A stretch of DNA of 39,917 bases, taken from contig QZLH01000175.1 in NCBI GenBank assembly GCA_003833135.1, positions 19,879 through 59,795 of the forward strand, given 5' to 3'. The notes below the pieces were generated by a model. That model was given only the letters and a program-made list of their open reading frames with translations. It was not told the DNA's origin and searched no databases. This stretch comes from Oehlia diaphana. Taxonomy: Eukaryota > Glomeromycota > Glomeromycetes > Glomerales > Glomeraceae. The translations under genes and the position numbers were made by a program. Positions 8,931 through 20,830 of the stretch are shown here, piece after piece (position 1 is the stretch's first letter; each line of letters starts with the position of its first letter).

Positions 8931-10496
8931 ATAATATCAATACGTCACATATTCAGTTGAGGACACGTGACACTGATCGGTTCCGAACTCTCGTCAGTTG
9001 GCTCTTACTAATTTCCATTTTTAATTTTTCATACTAGGATCTTAGATCCCAAATATACTGTATATAAAAAAGTCAGGCCCCTGTTATGTATAATCTGATC
9101 ACGAAATTATTAATTAATTTTTGAGTATTGTAGAAATTATGTATATTGCAAGCGATTAATTATTTTAATGAAGCTCAACTGTACTTATCTATTTTGGTAA
9201 TAATTATTCAACTTATTATCTCTTAAGGGGAAATGAAAGAATAATAAAAAAAAATCAAATTTTATTCTTTTTATTTATTTATTTTTTAAAATAGTAAAAA
9301 AAAAATGTTGATATAGAAAAAAGAAATTTTAAGTTTGGCTTAATTTTAATATAATGGTCAATGAAATGAATGCATCATCATCCACTACTAGGTTCTTTAA
9401 GTTACACAACGTAGAATACTTTATATTGAAAATAAATAAATTTTATACTGTACTGTGGAGAATAGAGATATGTAAATGATTGACGGTTACAAATTTCATT
9501 AAATTTCATATTCCTAATTTATATAGAAGATTGTATCAAAACGAATATAGAAAAAATATCTGGAGTTTAGACCAAAAATGTCCAAAAAAATTGATGATTT
9601 ATTAGAAGAGATTTGATTTTTTTTTTATTATCTTTAATTTTTAATTTCCCTTAAATGGAGAGAAGAATAACGTTTAATTAAAAATGTATTCCCATTCATA
9701 AAAATAAAAATCAAATTATTATTATTATTATGTATTTATTATCCTTAATTATTTCAAAATTTTTTTTTTTTTTTTTTTTTTCACTGGTATGTGTTAATAT
9801 AACACCGTTAATAATTATTCATTGTGTTAACACTATTCATTTATTCATTTATAAGGATGATTAAAAAAGAGAATTTTCGTTATTCGTAAGTAAAAAAGAA
9901 AAGAAAAAAAAAGAGCATCATTAAATTGTATTCATTAACCCTTGATACAAGATAAATTAGCCAAGAAAAAAAAAAAAAATTTGTACCCCTTAAAAGTATT
10001 CCCATATTACCTTTGATAAATGACCAATTTTAAATAGTAAAGAGTTAAAAGTAATTTATGGTATTTGAAAACCTGGAGCAATGTTACACATTTATTTAAT
10101 ATCTCAAGTCTCATGATATTCACATTATAATAAGCTTAATAATTGATCACCTGGTTAATTTGAAGATTTCCTTAATCATCATTTTTCTTTACTGATTTAT
10201 GTAAATGTGGATACGATTATCATGTTAATCTAGAATGAACATTTTTATGCTTATGTCCTAAATGAAAATTTTTTTGCATACTCCTTTTAAGCACTTTTCG
10301 TATAAAAATAACTAACATATATTTCTAAAAACAAAAAAAAAAAAAATAAAAAATAATAAATAATAAATAATAAAATAATAATAAATTGAACGAAAATATT
10401 ATTTCGAATCAAAATTGAGAAATAAGGAAAGGGTTTTTCTTCCTAATTCTAAAGAGATAATACTTAATTCATTCTACTCACTTACAATATATAAAT
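8931..10496. other. AT-rich spacer upstream of the P450 gene
   Basis: No gene is supported. The segment is dominated by A/T runs, including long poly-A or poly-T stretches at about 9760-9781 and 10330. CACGTGA occurs at 8964-8970. The last 100-200 bases before 10497 should hold the P450 promoter, but I cannot point to a specific element. Confidence 0.5.
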
Positions 10497-12261
10497 ATGT
10501 CCCCGATAACGGAATTTTTACGTTCCCTTATATCAATTTTATTATTGCAATTTGGAATTATTTTATTGGCAAAATTCGTCGTATTACGTAAAAAACAAAA
10601 CCAGGCCAATAAAATACCAACTTTACCACATCCACGTCCATTTCCGTTTATAGGAAATTTGTTACAATTGAGAACTCGACCATTAGAAAAACTTAATAAA
10701 TGGAGTAAGGAATTTGGTCCAATTTATAGTATAGAATTAGGACAAAGACATTTTATTGTATTAAATAATCATGAAGTAGTAAATGACCTTATAGTAAAAT
10801 GTGGTTCATTATATTCTTCAAGATATAATTTTCATAATACAAATTCTATTTTGATTAAAAGTAATTTAATCGCTTTAACTCCTTACGGTGATAAATGGAA
10901 AAGAGATAGATCTATTGCTTATAGTGCTCTTACTTCTCGTCCTATTAAAGCTTATTATAAATATATTTATAATGATTCAGATATCCTTCTTAAAGATTTA
11001 ATGATGAAAAATGGTGGTTCTATTTACCCTTTACAATTTATTAAAAAATTTGTTTTATCAAATATGTTGAATATTTTATTTGGTGGTCAATCAGGTCAAG
11101 ATGTCGACTTTTTTAATGATGTTATGGAAGTCATGGATGATATATCCGAATATTCTTCTCCTAAAAGTATTATATATGATATTATGGTACGTATTATGTA
11201 GAAATTGTATTATAATATAATTATTAGTTCCTAATTTTTATATTAATTCTTTTTTCTTCTAATTTTTTTTTTTTTTTAAGCCCGCTTTAAATTTCGTGTA
11301 TAAACCAAATACCGATAAAGCAGAAAGATTACATAAAAGAATGGAACAAATCTTTTCTTCAAAATATGATCGATTCTTAAGGGATTATGCTCAAAATAAT
11401 CAAGATAATAAACTTCCACCAAGTTTTCTTTTACAAATTCAAGATGCGATTGCCGAAAAAGAAAATAATACCATAGAATATCATGAAATCTGGGAAATGT
11501 TGATTGGTTTACTTAATGGAGCTATGGAAACTGAAGTAAATACTTTAATGTGGACGTTAGCATGTTTAGCAATTAATCCTGGAGTACAAGAAGAAGCTTT
11601 TCAAGAAATAGATGAATTATGTAAAAACAAACCAACATTTGATGATGAAGCGGATTTACCATATATTAGCGCTATTATTAATGAATCATTAAGATATAGA
11701 CCTCCTACCCCTTTTGGTTTTGCTCATGTTTCTAACAAAGATGATGAATATAATGGTTATTTTATACCAAAAAATACTCCTATATTATTAAATTTATTTG
11801 CTATAAATCATAATGAAAGAAGATTTATTACCCCTGAAAAATTTCGTCCTTCTCGTTTCTTACAAAATTATTCTACTGGTTCAGTTAAAAGTAAAAGTAT
11901 TTTATTACCTCAATTTGATTTTGATTCAGGTATTGAAGCTGAAATGCGAAATAAGAGAAATTCATTAAAAGGTTTGTTGAAAAATAATAGTCCTTCCTTA
12001 ACTAATTCTTCTATGCCTATGCATATGAGTTTCGGTGCTGGAAGACGTTATTGTATTGGTCAACATTTGGCTCAAAAACAACTATTCCTTGCTATCGCTT
12101 ATATTCTATGGGCTTTTGAAATTAAACCAGGTGTTGGTGATGATGGTATAACTCCTTTAAATATTAATATAAATGATGGAAATCTTTCTTTAACTTCTTT
12201 CTCTCCTTGCCCTTATAAAGTTAGATTTGTATTAAGGAAAGATATTGGTCTTTTATTATAA
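10497..12261 (+). CDS. Cytochrome P450 monooxygenase, two exons
   Basis: Exon 1 is 10497-11186 and exon 2 is 11281-12261 (intron GTACGT...TAAG); together they encode 556 residues, normal for a microsomal P450. The N-terminus has a membrane anchor (residues about 6-28, LRSLISILLLQFGIILLAKF) followed by a proline-rich hinge (TLPHPRPFPFIGN). The I-helix shows GAMETEVNT, equivalent to the (A/G)Gx(D/E)T oxygen-activation motif. The K-helix ExxR is in NESLRYRPP. The heme-binding loop FGAGRRYCIG carries the ligand Cys at about residue 488. It would act at the endoplasmic reticulum with cytochrome P450 reductase. The sequence belongs to the eukaryotic class-II/E-class group I type. I cannot assign a CYP family, and it does not read like CYP51 or CYP61. 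It stands alone between long AT-rich spacers, so no pathway partner is visible. Confidence 0.95.
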
Positions 12262-14346
12262 ATTATATATATATATATTTTTTTTCGGAATTTTTCTCTT
12301 TAGAGTGATTTGGTACTGATTTGGTGCGTACAAATGGTTGTAATTTTGATTCGAAATTTTCATTTTCATTTATTATTATTTTGAAAAAAAAAATAAAAAA
12401 AATCATTTAATGATAATGCATTCTTTTTTATAACACCCCTTCTCCCCTTTAAAGCTAAAACTTTAATAAACAATAATTCCATTTCCGCCCATCTTTTTTT
12501 TTTTTTACTTATCTGTTATTATATCTTATTTTAATCTAATTTGCTATTTTAATAGAAGGTGATTTAAATAAAAAAAAAATAAGAAAAATAAATATATCAC
12601 ATGAACAATTGCATTATATACTATTAGCTTTATTAATTAATAAATCTTTTATATTTAAAACATAAAATATGAAAGAAGAGAAAAAATTTTATTTTCATTA
12701 AAAACAATAAAAGAAAATTCAAACATCATCACCATTCAGTCTACATATCTTAAAAAAAAAATCATTATTAAGGAAAATATTTATAATACTATATTAAAAG
12801 TATATATATATAGATTGATTTCTGTTAAAAAAAAATTTTTTTACTGAAATTTCTGATAAAATTACATTTACAATATCATAAAATTACCAAATATTAATTA
12901 TAAGTTAAATTTATTAATTCAATATTATCATTATTATTAAAAATTTTTTTATTATTATTCATTTTTTTCATTTTTTTCAAATATTAATTCCTTAATTTTA
13001 TTAAATTAACCTAATCCATTATAGAAAAAATTCTCAAACATCTTAAAATATTTATTTTAAATATTAAAGATTATTAAATAAAGATATTTTTTTTAAAAAA
13101 ATATTTATAAATTAATTAATTTTATTCAAATCACCCGCACCATTAGCCAGAATTATAAATTTTTACCGGTACTATATTTTTATAATGCTGGTCGATCATC
13201 ATAATTTCAGTCAGTGGGAATCATCACCTCCAGTGATAGTTAGAAAAATTCAATTTTAAATATTAATTATATTATATAGAAATACTATATTTTAATATAA
13301 ACAATTATTGTAAAACTGAAATTTATATAAAATTGAAATTGAAAAAAAAAGATTCATAGTAAAATGTTAATTAAAATAATTAAAATAAATATATTAAATT
13401 AAACTTTTTTATAAATTTAAAATAAAACAATTTATATATTATCTAATAATTTTAATTATAAAAAAAAAAATATTTTTTTTAAAATTATTGTAAAATTATA
13501 TTTATTAGATATAAATGAAGTTGACACTTTAACTATTTATTAAATAATTGCAAAATTATGGCTATATATAAAACTTAAAGTTGTAATTATTGTAATGCAA
13601 GTTGCAGATTGTAATATTCATCTTTATATATAAACTAATTCAATAAAATAATAATTTAAATTAAATTTATACTACTTATATAAATCATTCTTATTTTTAT
13701 ATTTTAGAATTGTAAAATTTTTTATATTGTATTAATCTTTGAAATTATTAAACTCAAATTTACTTTTATATGATTTAATTATAACATTTTGGCATTAAAA
13801 GAATAAAGTAAAAGGATATAATTACTTCAATATTATATGATAATTATTTTGCATTAAATTATAATATTATAAGTGATTTTTCATTCTTATATTATGATCA
13901 TTATTGTTACATTCAAAGCTTAATTCAAGATATTTTACAATCAATAAATAATAATTTAATTTCAATAATAAAGTTCTGGTAATTTAAAGTTTAAATTATT
14001 TTAATTATTGATGGAATATAAGAATGAATTAGATGATTGCTTGATCATTCTACAATAATATATAGAGTCTATAATCAAATGCCAAGCAATAATTATTCAA
14101 CTAAAAGACTTCTGATGATTTTACAAATGGAAAATTAAAATTGAATAAAAAAATATATTCTTGAATCCTGATAATTACTGATGAATTTTTAATTTTTATT
14201 AGAAATAAATTCAAACTAATGCAATTTTTTAATAATGTAAATCAAAAAAAAATGTTTGAATCTTCAAATTGAAATATAAATTTCGAAGCATAACAAATTA
14301 ACTTTACTTTGATAATCATACCATAAAAAGTAAATTATAAAATAAT
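12262..14346. other. AT-rich intergenic spacer
   Basis: About 2.1 kb without a supportable gene; nearly all A/T with homopolymer runs. A slightly GC-richer patch at 13135-13255 contains an imperfect inverted pair (GCCAGAATTATAAA and TTTATAATGCTGG) and may be a decayed short element. The 3' ends of the P450 (plus strand) and HAT1 (minus strand) face each other across it. Confidence 0.6.
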
Positions 14347-16331
14347 TCAATTATATTTCAATAAAATATCTTGATACTCTTCTACAAGACTCTTAAATGT
14401 TTCCTCCAATTTTTCTATGCGCTCATCTCTATCAATATCTTTTAATATTTCCTATAAGAAAGTCATTAATATATTATCAAAAATGACAAGATAAAATTTA
14501 TTATTTATAATACATACCTTATTCCAATTATATAATCGTTCCTTCACTTGTAATCGATATGCTTTATAAGCAGCAGCATCCGACTTGTTTAATTTTCTCA
14601 ATAATTCAATTTCCAAACATCGAAGCAATTGTCGCTACAAATTAAAAATTTCAATCAAATTTAATATATACATATAATAATTATTTCAAAAAATAATATT
14701 AAAATCTAACTTTATTTAATTTGTATTTTCGCCGTAGTGAATCAATAGTCTTCTTGTCAACAGGAGCTGCTAATCCTTCAAATGCTTTTTGTTCACGCAA
14801 ATATAATAAATCATTTTTATCACGGATAACTTCAAAAGAATCATTTGGAATTTCAACTATTAGCAATAAAAACAAATTATTAGAAAATCATAGAAAGCAA
14901 AATAACAATAATAATAAAAGCAGATTTAATTACCAGCAAGTTCTTTTATTCTTGAATTTGATAAAACATATTTGTATATAGTTTGATAGAGTTTACCTAC
15001 ATAAGAAATCATTTTATTAATTATAACTTTCTTCAGCAAATAAAACTATCCTTATAGTACACTTACTTCCATGGCCTTTTCCTTGAACATGAGGGAAAAT
15101 TAAAAATTGACTGTAAAATTATGAACTGATTAATTTAAAAACAATAAATAAATTTTTTATATAAAACTTAATTACCTTATCCTCAATCGTATATCTTCTG
15201 GTATAACTTTACCTTCATTGACGCGTTCTGAGACTGGTACTTTATTATTAGCTCGATCGATGATATTATTAACACACTCTTCACGATTATAAAAGTAATA
15301 ATTGTACATCGTGCAAAACCCTAAAAGACTATATATATATTTATCTCCTATACGTTTCCTTTCAAACCTACAAGGGTAATAAACACGTGTGTGAAAAATA
15401 TATTTGATATAACAATACACGTTCATAAAATTAAACATACAAAAGCATAGTTTCCCATTTCTCATCTTCTTCTATGTACGTTCCAGCTTCAATATAAAAT
15501 AATACTAATATCTGAAATCGTTTGTGATATTCCTTAAATCTAGGTGTATTGAATGTTGCCTACATATATAAATACCATTTTTCTTTAATAAATAAATATA
15601 ATTATTTACCATCATTTCATCATTTATAAGGTTTAAAGAATTACTCTGTAAATTTCATAAATTATATCTTTTCCTTCTTCAAGACGATATTCTGTTATTT
15701 TTTCACCCATTGGTTTAAAACTATACGCATTCTCGTTAACAGTTTGTAGGAAAGTATCAAAATTTGTAATATAATCTTTTCAAAATAGAAATATCATATG
15801 TCATGATAATAAATTTAAATAAATGTTATTGAATCAAAATTAATTTTCTTACCATTCGGTATCAATGCCTTAACTTTATCTATAACATTATCTGCTATAG
15901 AAGTTGAAGAAACATCAGGAATTTTATCAGAATACCGAACATCGAAGTAGGTAGCAAAACTTCCAGACGAAAATTTGAGCTACAAATAAATATTATATTC
16001 ATAAATATACTTATGTTCCTTAATGACAATTTTTTTTTATGCTTAAAATACCGTAATTTCTAAATTCTTATATCCATAAATTTGTTCTTTATCGCCAAAT
16101 ATTGAATACGTGAACATGGGATATACTTGAGCGGAATCGAATTCCTGATCAGGGTCTGTTGAAGGCTCAACTAAAAAAAACATTACAGATTAAAATATCA
16201 GCAGATCTTATTTATCTTTTTTTTCAGCAAAACAATATCAACTTACAAAACCATATAGTAAGTGCTTCGTTCGAATTACACAACCATTCCTCTTCTTGAG
16301 GTTTAAGCAATTCTTCTACCATTTCAGTCAT
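14347..16331 (-). CDS. HAT1: Histone acetyltransferase type B catalytic subunit
   Basis: Eleven exons: 16331-16247, 16170-16052, 15979-15853, 15775-15645, 15559-15441, 15367-15176, 15112-15069, 14996-14934, 14856-14711, 14634-14518, 14451-14347. The sum is 1248 nt, giving 415 residues, against 419 for the human protein. All junctions are GT-AG and in phase. Recognisable segments: FTYSIFGDKEQIYGYKNLEI in the N-terminal domain, FKEYHKRFQILVLFYIE, GFCTMYNYYFY, and the acetyl-CoA-binding P-loop QGKGHG at about 267-272 (Q/R-x-x-G-x-G/A). The C-terminal helices (CLEIELLRKLNK, YKAYRLQVKERLYNW) match the HAT1 tail. HAT1 acetylates newly made histone H4 at Lys5 and Lys12 with the RbAp46/48-type partner Hat2, before nuclear import and chromatin assembly. 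The partner gene is not in the window. A TTCACGTGAT site lies about 220 bp upstream of the start. Confidence 0.94.
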
Positions 16332-16752
16332 AATTATTATATTACAAACAAATGTAAAATAAACAACGCGAATATTGGTCTGACTTCAAATTTTCGATAT
16401 TTCAAACGCGAACTTTTCGTTCTTGATAAATTTAACTTTGCACGCGTTATACTAAATGTATAATATCGAACACGATCTACGAAACCTAATCGATAATAGA
16501 AGCACTAAGTTTGGAAAGAGCTATATGGCGGATATGGCGGAACAGATTTCACGTGATTAAAAACATTTACGCAAATGTAACTTTAATATATGTATTAATA
16601 TTACAAATATGTATTAATATTACACAGTTCATTATACAAATTCCAGTGAATAACCAATTGCCAAATTAACATTAAAATATGCAAATCGAATAATGATCAA
16701 GCAATAAAAAGATCAATTTTTCTATTATTTATTTATGTATATGCTATTTGCT
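16332..16752. other. Spacer: HAT1 promoter and 3' region of the CCDC25 homologue
   Basis: 421 bases between the HAT1 start and the CCDC25-homologue stop, both on the minus strand. A direct GGCGGATATGGCGGA pair sits at about 16526-16541, followed by TTCACGTGATT. These are the only non-AT-rich features and are candidates for HAT1 promoter elements. Confidence 0.5.
16550..16555. promoter_or_regulatory. CACGTG E-box upstream of HAT1
   Basis: The palindromic hexamer in TTTCACGTGATT is the binding site class for bHLH factors such as Cbf1, Pho4 or SREBP. It lies about 220 bp upstream of the HAT1 start. The same TCACGTGA core recurs near other promoters in this window (26980, 36882). Confidence 0.4.
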
Positions 16753-18161
16753 TTACATAAAATCATCTTCCAAGTCACAATCATTATCATAATTACTACG
16801 CATGCTTGATTTATCAAAGAACGAATCATAAGACTTCAATGCTTCCTGCTCTTTCTTTTCCTGCTCTAAACGAAGCTCTTCTTGTTTCTGGATGTAGAAT
16901 TCAAATAAAATATTAATATTTATTTATATTTGGGAATAGTGATGAACATCTTACTTTAGTAACCATCGCTTCTCTTGCTATCCTTCTTTTTTCTTTTTCA
17001 GCTTGCATTTTCTCTTTCTCAAGATCCGGAAATTTTTCTACTCTTGTTTTCTCAAGACGATTCACGATTTTGTTATTTTTTTTAATCTGCAGCGTTTTTA
17101 CCTAGAATAAAATAGAATGCAAAAATTAACAATTTCTTCATATTTAATATATTTTTAAGAATTAAAAATAAAGAAATACCATAGCATTATTTTTGAAAGA
17201 AACCTCTCCAGTAGCCATACCGTTTGTTTTCAGCAGATTTGACCACGGAGTATATAAAACATCAACGCTCTTTTCTTTGCATCCTATATTAATTAAAAAG
17301 GGAATTGTAATTATAATAATTGAAATTCAATTTATATCCGTCATATATAGTTAAAACGAACCTTTAATACTATTTGCTTTAGTTAATTGACCTAAATCTT
17401 CCAAAAGTTTTGGAGGGATATTTTCCCAAGATTGTCCAGGTTGAAGTCTAAGATACGCATGAGCGCTTGAATGTGGATGAACATGGAACTTCAATTTGGT
17501 AAAAACCAATTAAAGTTAATATAAAAATTGGAATTTTCAATGCATGTAAAAATAATATATATATATACCCTAATAAAAATGAAATAAATATCTTAGTAAC
17601 TAAATCAAACTGATAAATTTATCATTTTCACGCGTTATATTTAATAGTGAATGCACGCTCTCACAAATTTATTGAACTGAATCAAGTTCAGTCGGATCAG
17701 ACTATTTTCTAATCACGATTTTAGAATTTAAAATATTCATAGGATCAAGAATTTTCCTTCTAATTATAAATAATTATAAATCAGGATTGACCTTCTCATA
17801 ATTAATCTCATCTAGTCCGATCCAAGTGAGATTGCAAGTACGTACATTATATCAAATATAACAAATACTTAGTAAGTCATACCAAACATCTTCTTCCCAC
17901 CCATATTTAATCAAATCTTCGTCTAATTAAATAGATATAAAGAAATAAATTAGTTCAACCGTTGAATTAAAAAAAATTTTAAACCACAATTACCACAATT
18001 CCACTTACTTTCCTTTTCATCCTTTCCCATGTATATCAAAGCCGGAGGATCAACCTCTAAAAGAAAAAATTCCAATATGTTGATAAAATGACGTATAATT
18101 AAGACCATATTGAAAAAAAATAAATTAGTATTGTACCTTGACTAGTAAAATAATAAACCAT
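16753..18161 (-). CDS. JLP2: CCDC25/Jlp2-like protein (NFACT-R/DUF814 family)
   Basis: Exons: 18161-18137, 18058-18011, 17922-17883, a proposed single base at 17569, 17488-17362, 17283-17180, 17101-16953, 16887-16753. The product is about 208 residues, the same as human CCDC25. It starts MVYYFTSQ, continues with [19 protein letters not shown] and [20 protein letters not shown], then [20 protein letters not shown], the classic NFACT-R core. A charged coiled-coil tail follows ([31 protein letters not shown]), ending DDDFM-like (LEDDFM). In animals CCDC25 is reported as an extracellular-DNA sensor; the fungal role is poorly known. Oddity: exon 3 ends TG within Trp38 and exon 4 begins TTC, so one G is needed; see the separate entry at 17569. 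Without it the frame breaks immediately. All other junctions are in phase. Confidence 0.92.
17569..17569 (-). other. Candidate 1-nt microexon (G) of the CCDC25 homologue
   Basis: Within the long gap between exons 3 and 4 (17882-17489) the minus strand reads TTTCATTTTTATTAG, then G, then GTATATATATA. The single G is thus preceded by a good acceptor and followed by a donor. Inserting it completes the TGG codon of the conserved VWFHV segment. The flanking introns would be about 313 and 80 nt. This is inference from frame and splice-site context; RNA evidence is needed. Confidence 0.55.
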
Positions 18162-18377
18162 TTCTGAATAATGACCTAAAAAGCTAAGTTAGAGAGATTA
18201 TTTCATGCGGGTATTATATAATCGAAAATCAATCAATACGATCGGCATGTTGCATATATTGACGTATTAAATCATATGATTTTAACAATAAAAAAATATT
18301 CCAGGTGATTTATTTAATATAGCAAAAATTTAAATATTTAGTTATGAAACAATTGACTACAGTTAATTTTACATTCT

Positions 18378-19495
18378 TTATGTAATAACTTTCGCCGCGA
18401 TTCTGTCCGTAATTTTATTAAACACCTTAAACAAATTAGATTCCGTATATATTTTGATCAATCCATTCTCCAATGTTGCACTATCATCATTAGATTTTTC
18501 AATCATGAGTGTTAATGATGGATCAATTGGGACACGACCTAAATTATAAAGAATAAATTAATGCGAAAATAAAAAAATATTATAAAATCAATAAATTACG
18601 AATGTACCTAAAAACTCTACACCAAATTCTTGCGCCATTGCTTCTCCGCCACCCGTTGAAAACAAATTTGTACATTCCTATACATTTTACATTAATTATC
18701 GATGAATAAATAAAGCAAATAAATAAATCAGGTATTAATAACCTAAATTAAAATACAAACCTCACAATGAGGGCATACGTATCCACTCATATTTTCTACA
18801 ACTCCTAATATCGGTAGTTTTACTTTTTTACAAAAATTTAATTCCTTACGGACATCAGCTAAGGCAACTGTCTAGAACAAATTATAACGTGAGAAAAATA
18901 TTTTGAATCTTTTAAAGGCGAAACCAATTTATTACCTGTGGAGTTGTTACAATAACCGCACCGTCCGGATTGATATCTTTTAAATATTCAGCAATAGATA
19001 TATGTTCATCAGATGTACCAGGTGGTGTATCAATTATGAGATAGTCTAATTCACCCCAACAAACATCTGCCAAAAACTGTTTAATCATTGCATTCTTTTT
19101 AGGTCCTCTCCATACAACAGAATCATTTTTATTTTGTAGTAAAAAACCAATAGACATACAACAAAGATTTTGGTTTTCATCTGCAAAAACTGGTACCCAT
19201 CTTATAAAGAATATTATTAGATTATTTAGAAATTATTTGTAATTACTAATACTTTATGGTTATCATATATTTACCCTGAAGAAGCCTGGTGAACTTGTTT
19301 ACCATCAAGTCCCAACATATGTGGTATACTTGGTCCAGTAAGATCAATATCCAAAATACCCACTTTATTTCCTCCCTGAACCAAGCATAGTGCAAGTTGT
19401 GTTGTTATAGAACTCTTTCCTACTCCACCTTTCCCCGAAAGTACAATTATTATGTGTTTAATTCCTGCCAAGTGTGTTGCTAGTGTATCTGCCAT
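18378..19495 (-). CDS. CFD1: Cytosolic Fe-S cluster assembly P-loop ATPase Cfd1/NUBP2
   Basis: Five exons: 19495-19275, 19200-18936, 18871-18761, 18677-18608, 18538-18378; 828 nt encode 275 residues (human NUBP2 is 271). The deviant Walker [10 protein letters not shown] lies near residue 21. The segments [47 protein letters not shown] and [16 protein letters not shown] are diagnostic of the Mrp/NBP35 family. The bridging-cluster cysteines are at about 195 and 198. The absence of the N-terminal four-Cys ferredoxin-like motif marks it as Cfd1/NUBP2 rather than Nbp35/NUBP1. With Nbp35 it forms the scaffold that builds 4Fe-4S clusters for cytosolic and nuclear proteins. It shares a short divergent promoter with the G-patch gene. 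Confidence 0.95.
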
Positions 19496-19581
19496 TCTTA
19501 ACAAATCAGAGAAGAAATTCGACTGATAATCTATTATAATTATTAATAAGCAAGTCACATGAGAAGAGAAAAAAATTAAAT
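19496..19581. promoter_or_regulatory. Short bidirectional promoter, CFD1 / G-patch gene
   Basis: Only 86 bases separate the CFD1 start (19495) from the first possible ATG of the divergent G-patch gene (19582), or 134 bases if the second ATG (19630) is used. Both transcripts must start in or near this interval. I see no clear TATA box or E-box. Confidence 0.5.
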
Positions 19582-20566
19582 ATGCAGATCGACAGTGTTC
19601 GCCATTTTTCAACAGGGAACGTTGAAAAAATGTCCGATAAGATACCGTATTCCTTATTAAGAATTCCAATCTCATTTGTACCTTCAAAACCTTTGAAAAG
19701 TGTAACAGGCGATCACTCAACTTCTGAGAGGGAAGACAAAGAGAAAATAGTTAGAAATGTAACAAATTTTTATCAAAGTGTTATTTCACTCCCACCAACA
19801 AAAAAGAAAAAGGTACGAAAAAATAAAATAAACGTAACTTGTAAGAAACAAGGAATCATGAACAATAAAACTATTACAAAAAATAATATTATAGAAGATT
19901 CTGAGAGTTTTTCTAATAGCCTGGCAAAGTTATTAGAATACAACGATGAGGAGGAGGAAGACATCAAGCATATCGAACCCATTGAGGATACAATAAAAAC
20001 AGGAAAGAATAATGAATATGAAGAAAAATTTAATTCAAGTGATGATAATAAAATATGGTGTGTAGATTGCGAAGTTTGGGTAGAAAAGCACCTTTATCAA
20101 GATCATATTCATGGTATAGCACATCTTGTTATATCAAAAAGCTTTAATGATCAGTCAATACCGGATCCATTAACATTAAATGAGGTAAAATAATTTATAA
20201 TCTCTGAATACCATTTTAAATTTTTTACTAATTATATAATAATTTATAGACTAATGTAGGATTTAGGATGTTGCGTGATCAAGGATGGCGTTACGAAAAA
20301 GGACTTGGTGTAAATGAACAAGGTACAAGACATCCGATATCAACAAGATTAAAAAATGACAGATTTGGTATTGGAGTGAAAAAAACTAATCAGCCTCCAA
20401 AGGTATGCATTTATAACTTACTTTCGCAACTTTAATTTAAAATATTATTAAATTAAATGATTTTATTTAGACGAAATTAAAAAGATTGAATGCAAAACAA
20501 ACAGCAGCACAATATGAAAAAGATCGTAGAGATAAGGCTAGAATGCTTGCTTATATAAACAGATAA
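19582..20566 (+). CDS. G-patch domain protein (GPANK1-like, without ankyrin repeats)
   Basis: Three exons: 19582-20184, 20250-20402, 20471-20566; 283 residues from the first ATG, or 267 from ATG 19630 (MSDKIPYS). A basic patch ([12 protein letters not shown]) and an acidic stretch ([17 protein letters not shown]) precede a C2H2-like element [20 protein letters not shown]. The G-patch is in exons 2 and 3 ([20 protein letters not shown], then [16 protein letters not shown]). The tail is a basic helix ([20 protein letters not shown]). G-patch proteins activate DEAH-box helicases such as Prp43 in splicing or ribosome assembly, which suggests a nuclear role. The order zinc-finger-like element then G-patch resembles animal GPANK1 and its fungal relatives. 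The 3' end converges on SCP160, 264 bp away. The choice between the two start codons is open. Confidence 0.85.
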
Positions 20567-20830
20567 ATATTTTAAACATAAAAAATATATATATAGCAAT
20601 ATACATATAACATATCGACATTTAATTAATGTAATGCAGAACGATAATCTATTATTTTTCTATGATAATTTTATTAGTAACAAAAAATAAATAAATAAAT
20701 ATTACATTGATACTAACTATACACATTGACAAATGTTTAAGTGTAAACAGTAATAATTTTTTTTTAAAAAATATTCTAGTAATAATTCTTTTCTTATTTT
20801 CTTATGCAAAGTGATGTGTTAAGAAAGATT

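Noticed and set aside
19271..19720. Extended minus-strand frame upstream of CFD1
   Set aside because: It is the CFD1 first exon read upstream past its natural start through the shared promoter and into the divergent gene; homology begins at MADTLATHL (19495).
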